Positions 1 to 5,960 are shown, numbered from the stretch's first letter. The stretch: DNA of 7,458 nt from Clostridiales bacterium (GCA_003516765.1 DPCD01000154.1:16485-23942); one strand, 5' to 3'. Notes: generated by a model from the letters alone, not told the origin. Program-made: numbers and translations.

Positions 1-1242
1 GGCGGCGTGCCGCGCTACGTCATTCCCGCGTTCCGTATCTCCGACGAGGCAATCGACAAAGACGTCGCTCTGATGGAACGCTACGGTGTCGAGGTCAAGT
101 GCGGCGCTCCGGCTCCGTCTGTCGAAGAGCTCAAGAAGCTCGGCTACACCCACATTCTGATTGCCACCGGCGCCTGGCAGGCTGGCAAGCTCGACATCCC
201 CGGCAACGTCAAGGGCGTCATCGGCTGGATGAAGGAAATGAAGACGCAGGTCAAGCCGTGCCTCACGGGTCACGTGGTCGTCGTCGGCGCAGGCAACACC
301 GCGATGGATGCAGCAAGAGTTGCCAAGCGCATGGGCGCCGAGTCCTCCACCATCGTCTACCGCCGCACGAAGAAGGAAATGCCAGCCGACGAGCATGAGC
401 TCAAGCTTGCCATCGACGATGGCGTCGCCATGGTTGAGCTTGCCGCTCCCGTTGCGCAGGAAAACGGCAAGCTGAAGCTGGAAAGAATGAAGCTCGGCGA
501 GCCCGACGCTTCCGGTCGCCGCTCCCCGGTTGCTACCGGCGAATTCTTCGAGATTCCGTGCGATCTGGTCATCTCTGCCGTCGGCGAGAAGGTCGACGCC
601 AAGCTCATGGCAGACAACGGTATTGAAATGGAGCGCAAGGGTCCTGCCTTTAAGACCAATGTCGAGAACGTCTGGTGCGCGGGCGACGCACACCGCGGTC
701 CTGCCACCGTCGTCGAGGGCATCGCGGACGCAGCCGCCTTTGCAGAGGCTGTGATCGACAAAGCACACACCTATGAGATTCCCGAGACGGCGTATCCCTC
801 CAAGGCGCAGGCGATTGCAAAAAAGGGCATTTTGAAGATGGCGAAGGACGCCTGCTGCGAAGGCTCCCGCTGCCTGGACTGCAACACGGTCTGCGAAAAC
901 TGCGCCGATTCCTGCCCGAACCGCGCAAACGTCGTCATCAAGCTCTCCGACGGACGGCATCAGATTCTGCACATCGACAAAATGTGCAACGAGTGCGGCA
1001 ACTGCACACAGTTCTGCCCGTATGCTTCCGAACCGTGCCGCGACAAGTTCACGCTCTTCCAGACGAAGGAAGATATGGACGACAGCAAGAACGCAGGCGT
1101 TCTGTTCCTGGATGAAAACAGGGTTCTCGTCCGCATGGCAGAGGTCCGGGAATACGATCTTTCTGCCCCCAACGAGCTTCCGAAGGAGATTGAGAACCTG
1201 ATTCTCACCGTCCGCTCCAAATACAGCTACCTCTACAAATAA
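1..1242 (+). CDS. ygfK: YgfK-like FAD/NAD(P)-binding iron-sulfur oxidoreductase (putative selenate reductase subunit), 3' part
   Basis: The reading frame is open from base 1 (Gly-Gly-Val-Pro-Arg-Tyr), so the 5' end lies outside the window; the GTG at 7 is an internal Val codon, not a start. About 413 residues are visible, against roughly 1030 in E. coli YgfK. The visible part opens with the GGxPRYxIPxFR stretch of glutamate-synthase-small-subunit-like flavoproteins. A nucleotide-binding motif VVVVGAGNTAMDAARV (about 274-321) follows, then the FAD motif CAGDAHRGPATVVEGIADA (about 676-732). The C-terminus carries ferredoxin-type clusters: CLDCNTVCENCADSCP (871-918) and CNECGNCTQFCP (985-1020). 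This order and the closing KFTLFQ..KEDMDDSKNAG stretch match YgfK. The family is thought to move electrons between NAD(P)H, FAD and Fe-S centres; its substrate is not firmly established, and it often sits in purine/urate catabolism clusters. The protein is probably cytoplasmic. A generic GltD-like protein is the main alternative. Confidence 0.85.
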   Translation, partial: GGVPRYVIPAFRISDEAIDKDVALMERYGVEVKCGAPAPSVEELKKLGYTHILIATGAWQAGKLDIPGNVKGVIGWMKEMKTQVKPCLTGHVVVVGAGNTAMDAARVAKRMGAESSTIVYRRTKKEMPADEHELKLAIDDGVAMVELAAPVAQENGKLKLERMKLGEPDASGRRSPVATGEFFEIPCDLVISAVGEKVDAKLMADNGIEMERKGPAFKTNVENVWCAGDAHRGPATVVEGIADAAAFAEAVIDKAHTYEIPETAYPSKAQAIAKKGILKMAKDACCEGSRCLDCNTVCENCADSCPNRANVVIKLSDGRHQILHIDKMCNECGNCTQFCPYASEPCRDKFTLFQTKEDMDDSKNAGVLFLDENRVLVRMAEVREYDLSAPNELPKEIENLILTVRSKYSYLYK

Positions 1243-1264
1243 TCCCATATCCCTTTCCGCAGCC

Positions 1265-1301
1265 GCTCGCCGCAGGAGAATTCTCCTGCGGCGAGCCTTC
1301 T
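1265..1301 (+). terminator. Rho-independent terminator after ygfK
   Basis: A perfect 16+16 bp palindrome (1265-1296, centred on GAATTC) begins 22 bases after the ygfK stop and is followed by a pyrimidine-rich tail CTTCTTTCTCC. In RNA the central bases would form the loop. The U tract is interrupted by C, so efficiency may be moderate, but the very stable stem and its position make a terminator the best call. The DNA palindrome is symmetrical, but the minus strand has no U tract. Confidence 0.8.
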
Positions 1302-1355
1302 TTCTCCTGATTTGCAGCGTTTTCCACAAATTTCCCAGTCTTTCTGCTTTAGCCC

Positions 1356-1384
1356 TTGCAAATTCTGATGTAATGCGCTAAAAT
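1356..1384 (+). promoter_or_regulatory. sigma-A promoter of the NSS transporter gene
   Basis: A -35 TTGCAA (1356-1361) and a -10 TAAAAT (1379-1384) are separated by exactly 17 bp. The predicted transcription start is near 1391, giving a leader of about 42 nt to the ATG at 1433. The start point falls on a repeat, GCGCAAC-TT-GCGCAAC (1391-1406), which could be an operator. Confidence 0.75.
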
Positions 1385-1390
1385 AAAAAA

Positions 1391-1406
1391 GCGCAACTTG
1401 CGCAAC
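1391..1406. repeat. Short direct/inverted repeat at the NSS transcription start (possible operator)
   Basis: GCGCAAC occurs twice with a TT spacer (1391-1397 and 1400-1406). The same bases also form an inverted repeat GCGCAA-C-TTGCGC (1391-1403) and the 8-bp palindrome TTGCGCAA (1398-1405). The element begins 6 bp after the -10 box, where a repressor would block initiation. It could equally be a tiny 5' hairpin or chance. No regulator is identified. Confidence 0.35.
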
Positions 1407-1432
1407 AATTTGTGAAAGACAGGTAATTTATC

Positions 1433-2788
1433 ATGCAGCGAGAATCATTTCGTTCCCGTCTGGGATTCCTGCTCGTAAGCGCAGGCTGCGCCATCGGCAT
1501 CGGCAATGTCTGGCGTTTCCCGTATATCGCCGGTCTGTATGGCGGCGGTCTGTTCGTGCTGATCTATCTGATCTGCCTGCTGGTCATGGGCGTTCCGGTT
1601 CTGACGATGGAGCTTGCCGTCGGACGCGCCAGCAAAAAAAGCGCTGTGCTTGCTTATAAAGCGCTGGAGCCCAAGGGCTCGAAGTGGCACATTCACGGCT
1701 GGTTCTGCCTGCTCGGCTGCGTGATGCTGATGATGTATTACACCACTGTCACGGGCTGGATGGTCAGCTACTTCGGAAAGTTCCTCATCGGCACGTTCCA
1801 TGCCGGAATGGACACCGCGTCTGCCAGCGGCGTGTTTGGAAGCATGCTTTCCCAGCCCGGAAGAATGGCGTTCTGGACGGAGGTCGTCGTGATTGCAGGC
1901 TTCCTTGTCTGTAGCTTCGGTCTTCAGAACGGTCTGGAGCGCATTTCCAAGGGCATGATGCTTGCGCTGCTTGCGCTGATCCTCATTCTGGCTATTCACA
2001 GCCTCACGCTTCCCGGCGCAGCCGAGGGTATGAAGTTCTATCTGCTTCCGACTGCAAAGAGCGTGCAGGAAAACGGTCTTGGCACCATCATCACAGGCGC
2101 CATGAATCAGGCATTTTTCACCCTGAGCCTCGGCATTGCCGCTATGGAGATCTTCGGCAGCTACACCTCGAAGAGCCACACGCTTCCCGGCGAAGCAGTC
2201 CGTATCTGCGCGCTCGACACCTTTGTCGCGCTGATGGCGGGCACGATCATCTTCCCTGCCTGCTTCTCGTTCGGCATTGAGCCGAATCATGGTCCGTCGC
2301 TGATTTTCCAGACGCTTCCGAACGTCTTTGTCAACATGGCGGGCGGCAGACTCTGGGGCGCTCTGTTCTTCCTGTTCATGATCTTCGCAAGCTTCTCCAC
2401 GGTGATTGCCGTTCTCGAGAACATCCTTGCCATCTGCATGGATACCTTCGGCTGGAGCCGGAAGAAGGCGTCCGTCATCGGCTGTGTGCTGCTGCTCATC
2501 CTGAGCCTGCCGTGCGTGTTCGGCTACAACATCTGGTCGAACGTCCATCTGATCGGCGGGCGCGACATTCTCGACACCGAGGACTTTATCGTCTCGAATC
2601 TGCTGCTTCCGATCGGCTCACTGGTGTATCTTCTGTTCTGCGTCTCGAAATGGGGCTGGGGCTTTGACAAGTACATTGCCGAGGCAAACGAGGGGCAGGG
2701 TCTCAAGTTCTCTCCGAAGCTCAAGATCTACTTCCAGTGGATTCTGCCGATTCTGATTCTGATCATTCTCATTCAGGGCTTGATCTGA
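1433..2788 (+). CDS. Sodium-dependent amino acid transporter, neurotransmitter:sodium symporter (NSS/SNF) family
   Basis: This 451-residue integral membrane protein resembles LeuT, MhsT and Tyt1. Helix 1 carries the family signature SRLGFLLVSAGCAIGIGNVW with the unwound Na+/substrate site AIGIGN (20-25), followed by RFPYIAGLYGGG. TM3 has the paired tyrosines Y102/Y103. TM6 reads AFFTLSLGIAAMEIF (227-241), the second unwound helix. About 11 helices can be placed (roughly 10-33, 37-61, 87-117, 146-161, 172-193, 214-241, 257-283, 305-338, 345-364, 383-404 and 431-450), as in the shorter bacterial members; LeuT has 12. Asp262 in TM7 fits the acidic residue that makes bacterial homologues chloride-independent. 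The family takes up amino acids with Na+; this substrate cannot be read from the sequence. The start is the only ATG after the promoter; its SD is weak (AGG at 1421-1423). The gene is monocistronic, between its own promoter and terminator, upstream of a C-S lyase gene. Confidence 0.93.
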   Translation: MQRESFRSRLGFLLVSAGCAIGIGNVWRFPYIAGLYGGGLFVLIYLICLLVMGVPVLTMELAVGRASKKSAVLAYKALEPKGSKWHIHGWFCLLGCVMLMMYYTTVTGWMVSYFGKFLIGTFHAGMDTASASGVFGSMLSQPGRMAFWTEVVVIAGFLVCSFGLQNGLERISKGMMLALLALILILAIHSLTLPGAAEGMKFYLLPTAKSVQENGLGTIITGAMNQAFFTLSLGIAAMEIFGSYTSKSHTLPGEAVRICALDTFVALMAGTIIFPACFSFGIEPNHGPSLIFQTLPNVFVNMAGGRLWGALFFLFMIFASFSTVIAVLENILAICMDTFGWSRKKASVIGCVLLLILSLPCVFGYNIWSNVHLIGGRDILDTEDFIVSNLLLPIGSLVYLLFCVSKWGWGFDKYIAEANEGQGLKFSPKLKIYFQWILPILILIILIQGLI

Positions 2789-2801
2789 TTCCGTTTTTTC
2801 G

Positions 2802-2831
2802 AACACCCGCGGCTTTGCCGCGGGTGTTTTT
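2802..2831 (+). terminator. Rho-independent terminator after the NSS transporter gene
   Basis: A perfect 12-bp stem AACACCCGCGGC (2802-2813) / GCCGCGGGTGTT (2817-2828) with a TTT loop runs into TTTTT (2827-2831). It starts 13 bases after the stop codon. This is a textbook intrinsic terminator and separates the transporter from the next gene. Confidence 0.93.
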
Positions 2832-2852
2832 GTGCCGCGGACAAACTGGCTC

Positions 2853-2881
2853 TTGCACAGCATGGACCGGCATATTATAAT
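2853..2881 (+). promoter_or_regulatory. sigma-A promoter of the C-S lyase gene
   Basis: A -35 TTGCAC (2853-2858) lies 17 bp from a perfect -10 TATAAT (2876-2881). Transcription should begin near 2888, after the in-frame ATG at 2885, which supports translation starting at 2927. The leader carries a small hairpin TGCCGG-ATT-CCGGCA (2894-2908) just ahead of the SD sequence. Confidence 0.85.
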
Positions 2882-2926
2882 AGGATGGAAATTTGCCGGA
2901 TTCCGGCAGAAACAAAGAGGTTTATC

Positions 2927-4138
2927 ATGCATTACGATTTTACAACCATTTATGACCGGCACAATATGGACGCTCTGGCGGTGGACGGCGTTGGCACCAG
3001 CCCCGGCTTTTCCCCGGACGCGCCGAAGGAGGGCTTTTCGTTCCTTCCGATGTGGGTCGCGGACATGAACTTTGCAACCGTCCCTACCATTGCGCAGGCA
3101 ATTGCCAAGCGAATCGAGCATCCGCTGTTCGGCTACTTCCGCCCGTCGCAGGCGTATTTTGACGCCATCATCAACTGGCAGCGGACGCAGAATGGTGTGG
3201 AGGGCTTGCTGCCGGAGCATATCGGCTATGAAAACGGCGTGCTGGGCGGCGTTGTATCGGCGCTGAACGTCTTTTGCTCGCGCGGCGACAAGGTCCTCGT
3301 TCTGAGTCCGACCTACGTCGGCTTTACCGGGAGCCTGGAAAACAACGGCTATCACATCATCCACAGCGCGCTCAAAAAGGACGACGCCGGTGTCTGGCGC
3401 ATGGACTATGCCGACATGGAAGAAAAGATCGTGCAGCATAAGATTCACGCCACCATCGTCTGCTCGCCGCACAATCCCTGCGGCAGAGTCTGGGAGCGCT
3501 GGGAGCTGGAGCAGGCAATGGAGCTGTTCCGAAAGCACGATGTGATGGTGGTCAGCGACGAGATCTGGTCGGATCTTACCCTGCCCGGCTATCAGCATAT
3601 CCCGACGCAGTCTGTAAGCCCCGATGCGAAAAACCGCACCATCGCGCTCTATGCGCCCTCCAAAACCTTCAACCTTGCGGGTCTGGTCGGCAGCTATCAT
3701 ATTGTGTATAACAAAATGCTGCGCGAACGGCTGGAAAAGGAGTCGTCGCTTTCCCATTATGACGAGATGAACGTGCTTTCCATGCACGCGCTCACCGGCG
3801 CATATACTGCCGAGGGGCGGCAGTGGCTCTGCGAGCTGCGCGAGGTCATCGCCTCCAATGTTGACTACGTCTGCGACTTTTTCGCGCGTGAGCTTCCGGG
3901 CGTCACCTGCGCAAAGCCCCAGGGCACGTATATGCTCTTTGTCGACTGCGCCGGCTACGCGCAGGCACAAGGTGTTTCCATTGCAGACATTCTCAAGCGA
4001 GGCTGGGATGTCGGCATCGGCTGGCAGGACGGTCGCCCGTTCCACGGTCCGTGTCACATCCGGCTGAACCTCGCGCTGCCGCATACGCTCGTAGAAGAAG
4101 CCTGCGGACGGATGAAGCAGTACGTTTTCTGCGACTGA
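2927..4138 (+). CDS. patB: PLP-dependent C-S lyase / aminotransferase of the MalY/PatB family (cystathionine beta-lyase type)
   Basis: This fold-type I PLP enzyme of 403 residues begins MHYDFTTIYDRHN, then PMWVADMNFATVP (41-53), the usual MalY/PatB opening. Active-site features: Tyr120 in SPTYVGF, the cofactor-binding Asn183 in SPHNPCGRVW, Asp211 in VVSDEIWSDL, the Schiff-base Lys246 in APSKTFNLAGL, and the carboxylate-binding Arg379 in HIRLNLALP. Family members cleave cystathionine or other S-substituted cysteines to a thiol, pyruvate and ammonia; some act as aminotransferases, so the substrate is open. It is cytoplasmic. I chose ATG 2927 and not the in-frame ATG at 2885: AAAGAGG (2914-2920) sits 6 nt upstream of 2927, homology begins there, and 2885 lies before the predicted transcription start. 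The gene has its own promoter and follows an NSS transporter. No classical terminator follows; the 4149-4201 fold may fill that role. The gene symbol is a family-level assignment. Confidence 0.9.
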   Translation: MHYDFTTIYDRHNMDALAVDGVGTSPGFSPDAPKEGFSFLPMWVADMNFATVPTIAQAIAKRIEHPLFGYFRPSQAYFDAIINWQRTQNGVEGLLPEHIGYENGVLGGVVSALNVFCSRGDKVLVLSPTYVGFTGSLENNGYHIIHSALKKDDAGVWRMDYADMEEKIVQHKIHATIVCSPHNPCGRVWERWELEQAMELFRKHDVMVVSDEIWSDLTLPGYQHIPTQSVSPDAKNRTIALYAPSKTFNLAGLVGSYHIVYNKMLRERLEKESSLSHYDEMNVLSMHALTGAYTAEGRQWLCELREVIASNVDYVCDFFARELPGVTCAKPQGTYMLFVDCAGYAQAQGVSIADILKRGWDVGIGWQDGRPFHGPCHIRLNLALPHTLVEEACGRMKQYVFCD

Positions 4139-4148
4139 CGTGTTCTAA

Positions 4149-4201
4149 TTTCCCTCTTTGTGCATAGAATAAAAGGTAATGCTTTTATGGTTGGAGGGAA
4201 A
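4149..4201 (+). promoter_or_regulatory. Nested stem structure that could mask the Shine-Dalgarno of the small ORF
   Basis: TTTCCCTC (4149-4156) is perfectly complementary to GAGGGAAA (4194-4201), which contains most of the GGAGGG SD of the ORF at 4204. Inside this outer pairing, ATAAAAG (4169-4175) and CTTTTAT (4182-4188) form a 7-bp hairpin. Folded this way, the SD would be hidden. The fold applies only to transcripts that include 4149, for example read-through from the C-S lyase gene. No U tract follows, so it is not an intrinsic terminator. Confidence 0.4.
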
Positions 4202-4203
4202 CG

Positions 4204-4293
4204 ATGTTGGAACCGGTTTTTACGCCCGCGCCGCAGGGCGATGTGGACGATCTGATTTTCGCCGACTGCGATTGGCACGTCAGTGAGCGCTGA
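4204..4293 (+). CDS. Candidate 29-residue acidic small protein
   Basis: The ORF runs from ATG 4204 to TGA 4291-4293 and is preceded by a near-perfect SD GGAGGG (4193-4198) with a 5-nt spacer. The product begins MLEPVFTPAPQGDVDDL and ends CDWHVSER; it has seven acidic residues against one arginine and one histidine, a single Cys and Trp, and no membrane segment or signal peptide. I do not recognise it. It lies 65 nt after the C-S lyase stop. No convincing promoter precedes it: TAGAAT at 4165-4170 lacks a good -35. It may therefore be co-transcribed with the lyase gene. A terminator-like hairpin follows at 4304. It is too short for coding statistics, so the case rests on the SD, the in-frame stop and the closure by a hairpin. 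It could be a real micropeptide, a leader peptide or a chance ORF. Confidence 0.4.
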   Translation: MLEPVFTPAPQGDVDDLIFADCDWHVSER

Positions 4294-4303
4294 GCGGCAA
4301 ATC

Positions 4304-4341
4304 GAGGGAAAGAAGCGCCATAAACGCTCCTTTCCCTCTTT
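4304..4341 (+). terminator. Terminator-like hairpin between the small ORF and prfB
   Basis: GAGGGAAAG-A-AGCG (4304-4317) pairs with CGCT-C-CTTTCCCTC (4325-4338) in a 14-position stem with one A-C mismatch and the loop CCATAAA. Only three Ts follow (4339-4341), so termination may be weak. The outer 8 bp repeat the same complementary motif found at 4149 and 4194. The T run is also part of the prfB -35 box. Confidence 0.55.
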
Positions 4342-4367
4342 ACATGTTCCATAATTTCGGTTATAAT
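4339..4367 (+). promoter_or_regulatory. sigma-A promoter of prfB
   Basis: A -35 TTTACA (4339-4344) and a perfect -10 TATAAT (4362-4367) are separated by 17 bp. The predicted start is near 4374, giving a 40-nt leader to the ATG at 4414. The -35 overlaps the T tail of the preceding hairpin, so the upstream and prfB transcription units meet exactly here. Confidence 0.85.
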
Positions 4368-4413
4368 GTTTTAAGTTGTGACGAAAATTTGAAAACGCTG
4401 GGATTGACAGAGT

Positions 4414-5544
4414 ATGATGATTGAATTTGATGAATATAAGGTCAAGCTGAACGGCTTGAAGCCGAAGCTGGACGAGCTTGCCGCATCGCTCGGCATCGAG
4501 CGCTGCAAGGAAGACATCGAGCGTCTGCACGCACAGATCGAGTCCCCCGGCTTCTGGGATAACGCGGAGGTTTCCCAGAAGGTCATGAAGCAGGCGCGTC
4601 AGGTTGAGGCAAAGGTGGAGCGGTACGAAAAAATGCGCAGCCATTGGGAAGACCTGATGACCATCTGCGAGATGGCAATCGAAGAAAACGACGACTCGAT
4701 GCTCGAAGAGCTGAAAGAGGGCTACACGGCGCTTGAAGAAGAGATGGAGCGTGAGCGGCTCGAGACGCTTCTCTCCGGCGAATACGACGGCAACAACGCC
4801 ATTGTCTCGTTCCAGGCTGGCGCCGGCGGCACCGAAGCGCAGGACTGGGCGCAGATGCTCTACCGCATGTACACCCACTGGGTCGAAGGTCACGGCTTGA
4901 GCTACAAAATTCTCGACTATCTCGACGGCGACGAGGCAGGCATCAAATCTGCCAGCATTCTCGTTGAGGGTACGAATGCCTATGGGCTTCTCAAGAGTGA
5001 AAACGGCGTCCACCGGCTGGTCCGCGTCTCCCCGTTTGACGCAAACGCACGCCGCCAGACGTCCTTTGCCGCCGTTGAGGTCATTCCGGAAATTGCCGAC
5101 GACACCAAGGACGTCGACATTCGCCCGGAGGATATCGAAATGCAGGTCTACCGTTCGTCCGGCGCGGGCGGTCAGCACATCAACAAAACATCCTCCGCTG
5201 TGCGTCTGATCCACAAGCCGACCGGCATCGTCGTCTCCTGCCAGACGCAGCGCGACCAGTTCCAGAACAAGGAAACCTGCATGCGCATGCTCCGCTCCAA
5301 GCTCATCGAAATCAAAGAGCGCGAGCATCTCGACAAGATCTCCGACATCAAGGGCACGCAGCTCAAGATCGAATGGGGCAGCCAGATCCGAAACTATGTC
5401 TTCATGCCCTACACGCTGGTCAAGGACACGCGCACAGGCTTTGAAACGTCGAACATCAACGCCGTCATGGACGGCGACCTCGACGGCTTCATCAACGCCT
5501 ACCTCACCTGCGCTGCCACCAACACATGGGTCACAAAATCCTGA
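4414..5544 (+). CDS. prfB: Peptide chain release factor 2 (RF2)
   Basis: RF2 recognises UGA and UAA in the ribosomal A site and triggers peptide release. The 376-residue protein has the N-terminal helical domain (about 1-110), the QAGAGGTEAQDWAQML motif (134-149), the RF2-specific stop-codon tripeptide SPF (206-208) and the catalytic GGQ (252-254) in YRSSGAGGQHINKTSSAVR. SPF, not the PxT of RF1, makes the RF2 assignment secure. Ser248 sits where E. coli K-12 has the unusual Thr246. Most bacterial prfB genes have an in-frame UGA and a +1 frameshift near codon 25; here that region reads AASLGIERC with a Gly codon and no stop, so the frame is continuous. Two consecutive ATGs (4414, 4417) follow a weak SD (GGGA, 4400-4403), so either may be the start. 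The gene itself ends in TGA. It has its own promoter; secG follows in a separate unit. Confidence 0.97.
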   Translation: MMIEFDEYKVKLNGLKPKLDELAASLGIERCKEDIERLHAQIESPGFWDNAEVSQKVMKQARQVEAKVERYEKMRSHWEDLMTICEMAIEENDDSMLEELKEGYTALEEEMERERLETLLSGEYDGNNAIVSFQAGAGGTEAQDWAQMLYRMYTHWVEGHGLSYKILDYLDGDEAGIKSASILVEGTNAYGLLKSENGVHRLVRVSPFDANARRQTSFAAVEVIPEIADDTKDVDIRPEDIEMQVYRSSGAGGQHINKTSSAVRLIHKPTGIVVSCQTQRDQFQNKETCMRMLRSKLIEIKEREHLDKISDIKGTQLKIEWGSQIRNYVFMPYTLVKDTRTGFETSNINAVMDGDLDGFINAYLTCAATNTWVTKS

Positions 5545-5581
5545 TTTCCCGTATATTTTGTGGTTTTGCAGGAAAAAGTTC

Positions 5582-5610
5582 TTGCAATACGCCATTGTTT
5601 GTGGTATGAT
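5582..5610 (+). promoter_or_regulatory. sigma-A promoter of secG
   Basis: A -35 TTGCAA (5582-5587) lies 17 bp from a -10 TATGAT (5605-5610), with an A tract (5573-5577) just upstream. Transcription should start near 5617, giving a leader of about 93 nt before secG. No terminator is seen between the prfB stop (5544) and this promoter. Confidence 0.75.
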
Positions 5611-5624
5611 TTTATTTGCTATGT

Positions 5625-5644
5625 AAAGGCATTTCTGCCTTTTT
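5625..5644 (+). terminator. Weak terminator-like hairpin in the secG leader
   Basis: AAAGGCA (5625-5631) pairs with TGCCTTT (5636-5642) across a TTTC loop, and the right arm runs into five Ts (5640-5644). It is the only terminator-like structure after prfB, yet it lies downstream of the secG promoter, so secG transcripts would also have to pass it. It may be an inefficient prfB terminator or a leader element for secG. Confidence 0.45.
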
Positions 5645-5709
5645 GAATAGAAATGCATTTCGGCGAGCCGCCTGCCGGTGAAGGACGGCAATTACGTTTG
5701 GAGGAAATT

Positions 5710-5946
5710 ATGACTGCTCTTCACACTGTTCTGACGATTATTCAGGTGCTTCTCGCCGTCGCTTTGGTTGCCATCGTGACGCTTCAGTCCGGCAAAAGCT
5801 CGGGTCTGTCCTCTGCCATCGCTGGCGGCGACAACAGCTTCATGGGCAAGAACAAGTCCAAGGCGCTTGACGCGAAGCTTGCTGGCGCTACCAAGTGGAT
5901 TGGCGCTGCATTCCTGGTCCTGACCTTCGCTCTGAACCTGTTCTAA
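5710..5946 (+). CDS. secG: Preprotein translocase subunit SecG
   Basis: SecG is the small accessory subunit of the SecYEG protein-export channel in the cytoplasmic membrane. The 78-residue product has the usual two-helix layout: TM1 at about 4-25, the conserved cytoplasmic loop LQSGKSSGLSSAIAGG (25-40) with an MGKNKSK stretch, and TM2 at about 59-78. Length agrees with Gram-positive SecG (B. subtilis about 76). The start is ATG 5710, preceded by a strong SD GGAGG (5700-5704) with a 5-nt spacer. An in-frame ATG at 5653 would add 19 residues unlike SecG and has no SD. It has its own promoter with a structured leader and ends at a strong terminator, convergent with spoIID. Confidence 0.95.
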   Translation: MTALHTVLTIIQVLLAVALVAIVTLQSGKSSGLSSAIAGGDNSFMGKNKSKALDAKLAGATKWIGAAFLVLTFALNLF

Positions 5947-5960
5947 TTAGAAACCTTTCG

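Noticed and set aside
1445..2548. A 367-codon minus-strand frame antisense to the NSS transporter
   Set aside because: The translation is rich in charged residues complementary to membrane-helix codons, as expected for a shadow of a transporter.
2894..2908. A hairpin TGCCGG-ATT-CCGGCA in the patB leader
   Set aside because: The short stem ends before the SD (2914-2920), has no U tract and no alternative partner, so no regulatory role can be argued.
2885..2926. A 14-residue N-terminal extension of the C-S lyase
   Set aside because: The ATG at 2885 precedes the predicted transcription start and lacks an SD; family homology begins at 2927.
1427..2931. An identical 11-mer TTTATCATGCA at the NSS start (1427-1437) and the patB start (2921-2931)
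   Set aside because: It includes the ATG and a few AT-rich bases; the flanking SD regions differ, so chance or shared initiation preference explains it.
2618..4084. A 488-codon minus-strand frame antisense to the patB gene
   Set aside because: It covers the active-site codons of a clear PLP enzyme, crosses a terminator and a promoter, and has no recognisable domain or good ribosome site.
4054..5691. A 545-codon open frame on the minus strand, antisense to prfB
   Set aside because: prfB is certain on the plus strand; GC-biased third positions leave the antisense frame open. Its translation shows no family features, and it would run through two promoters and the secG leader.
5653..5709. A 19-residue N-terminal extension of SecG
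   Set aside because: There is no SD before 5653, the residues are unlike SecG, and the strong GGAGG serves ATG 5710.
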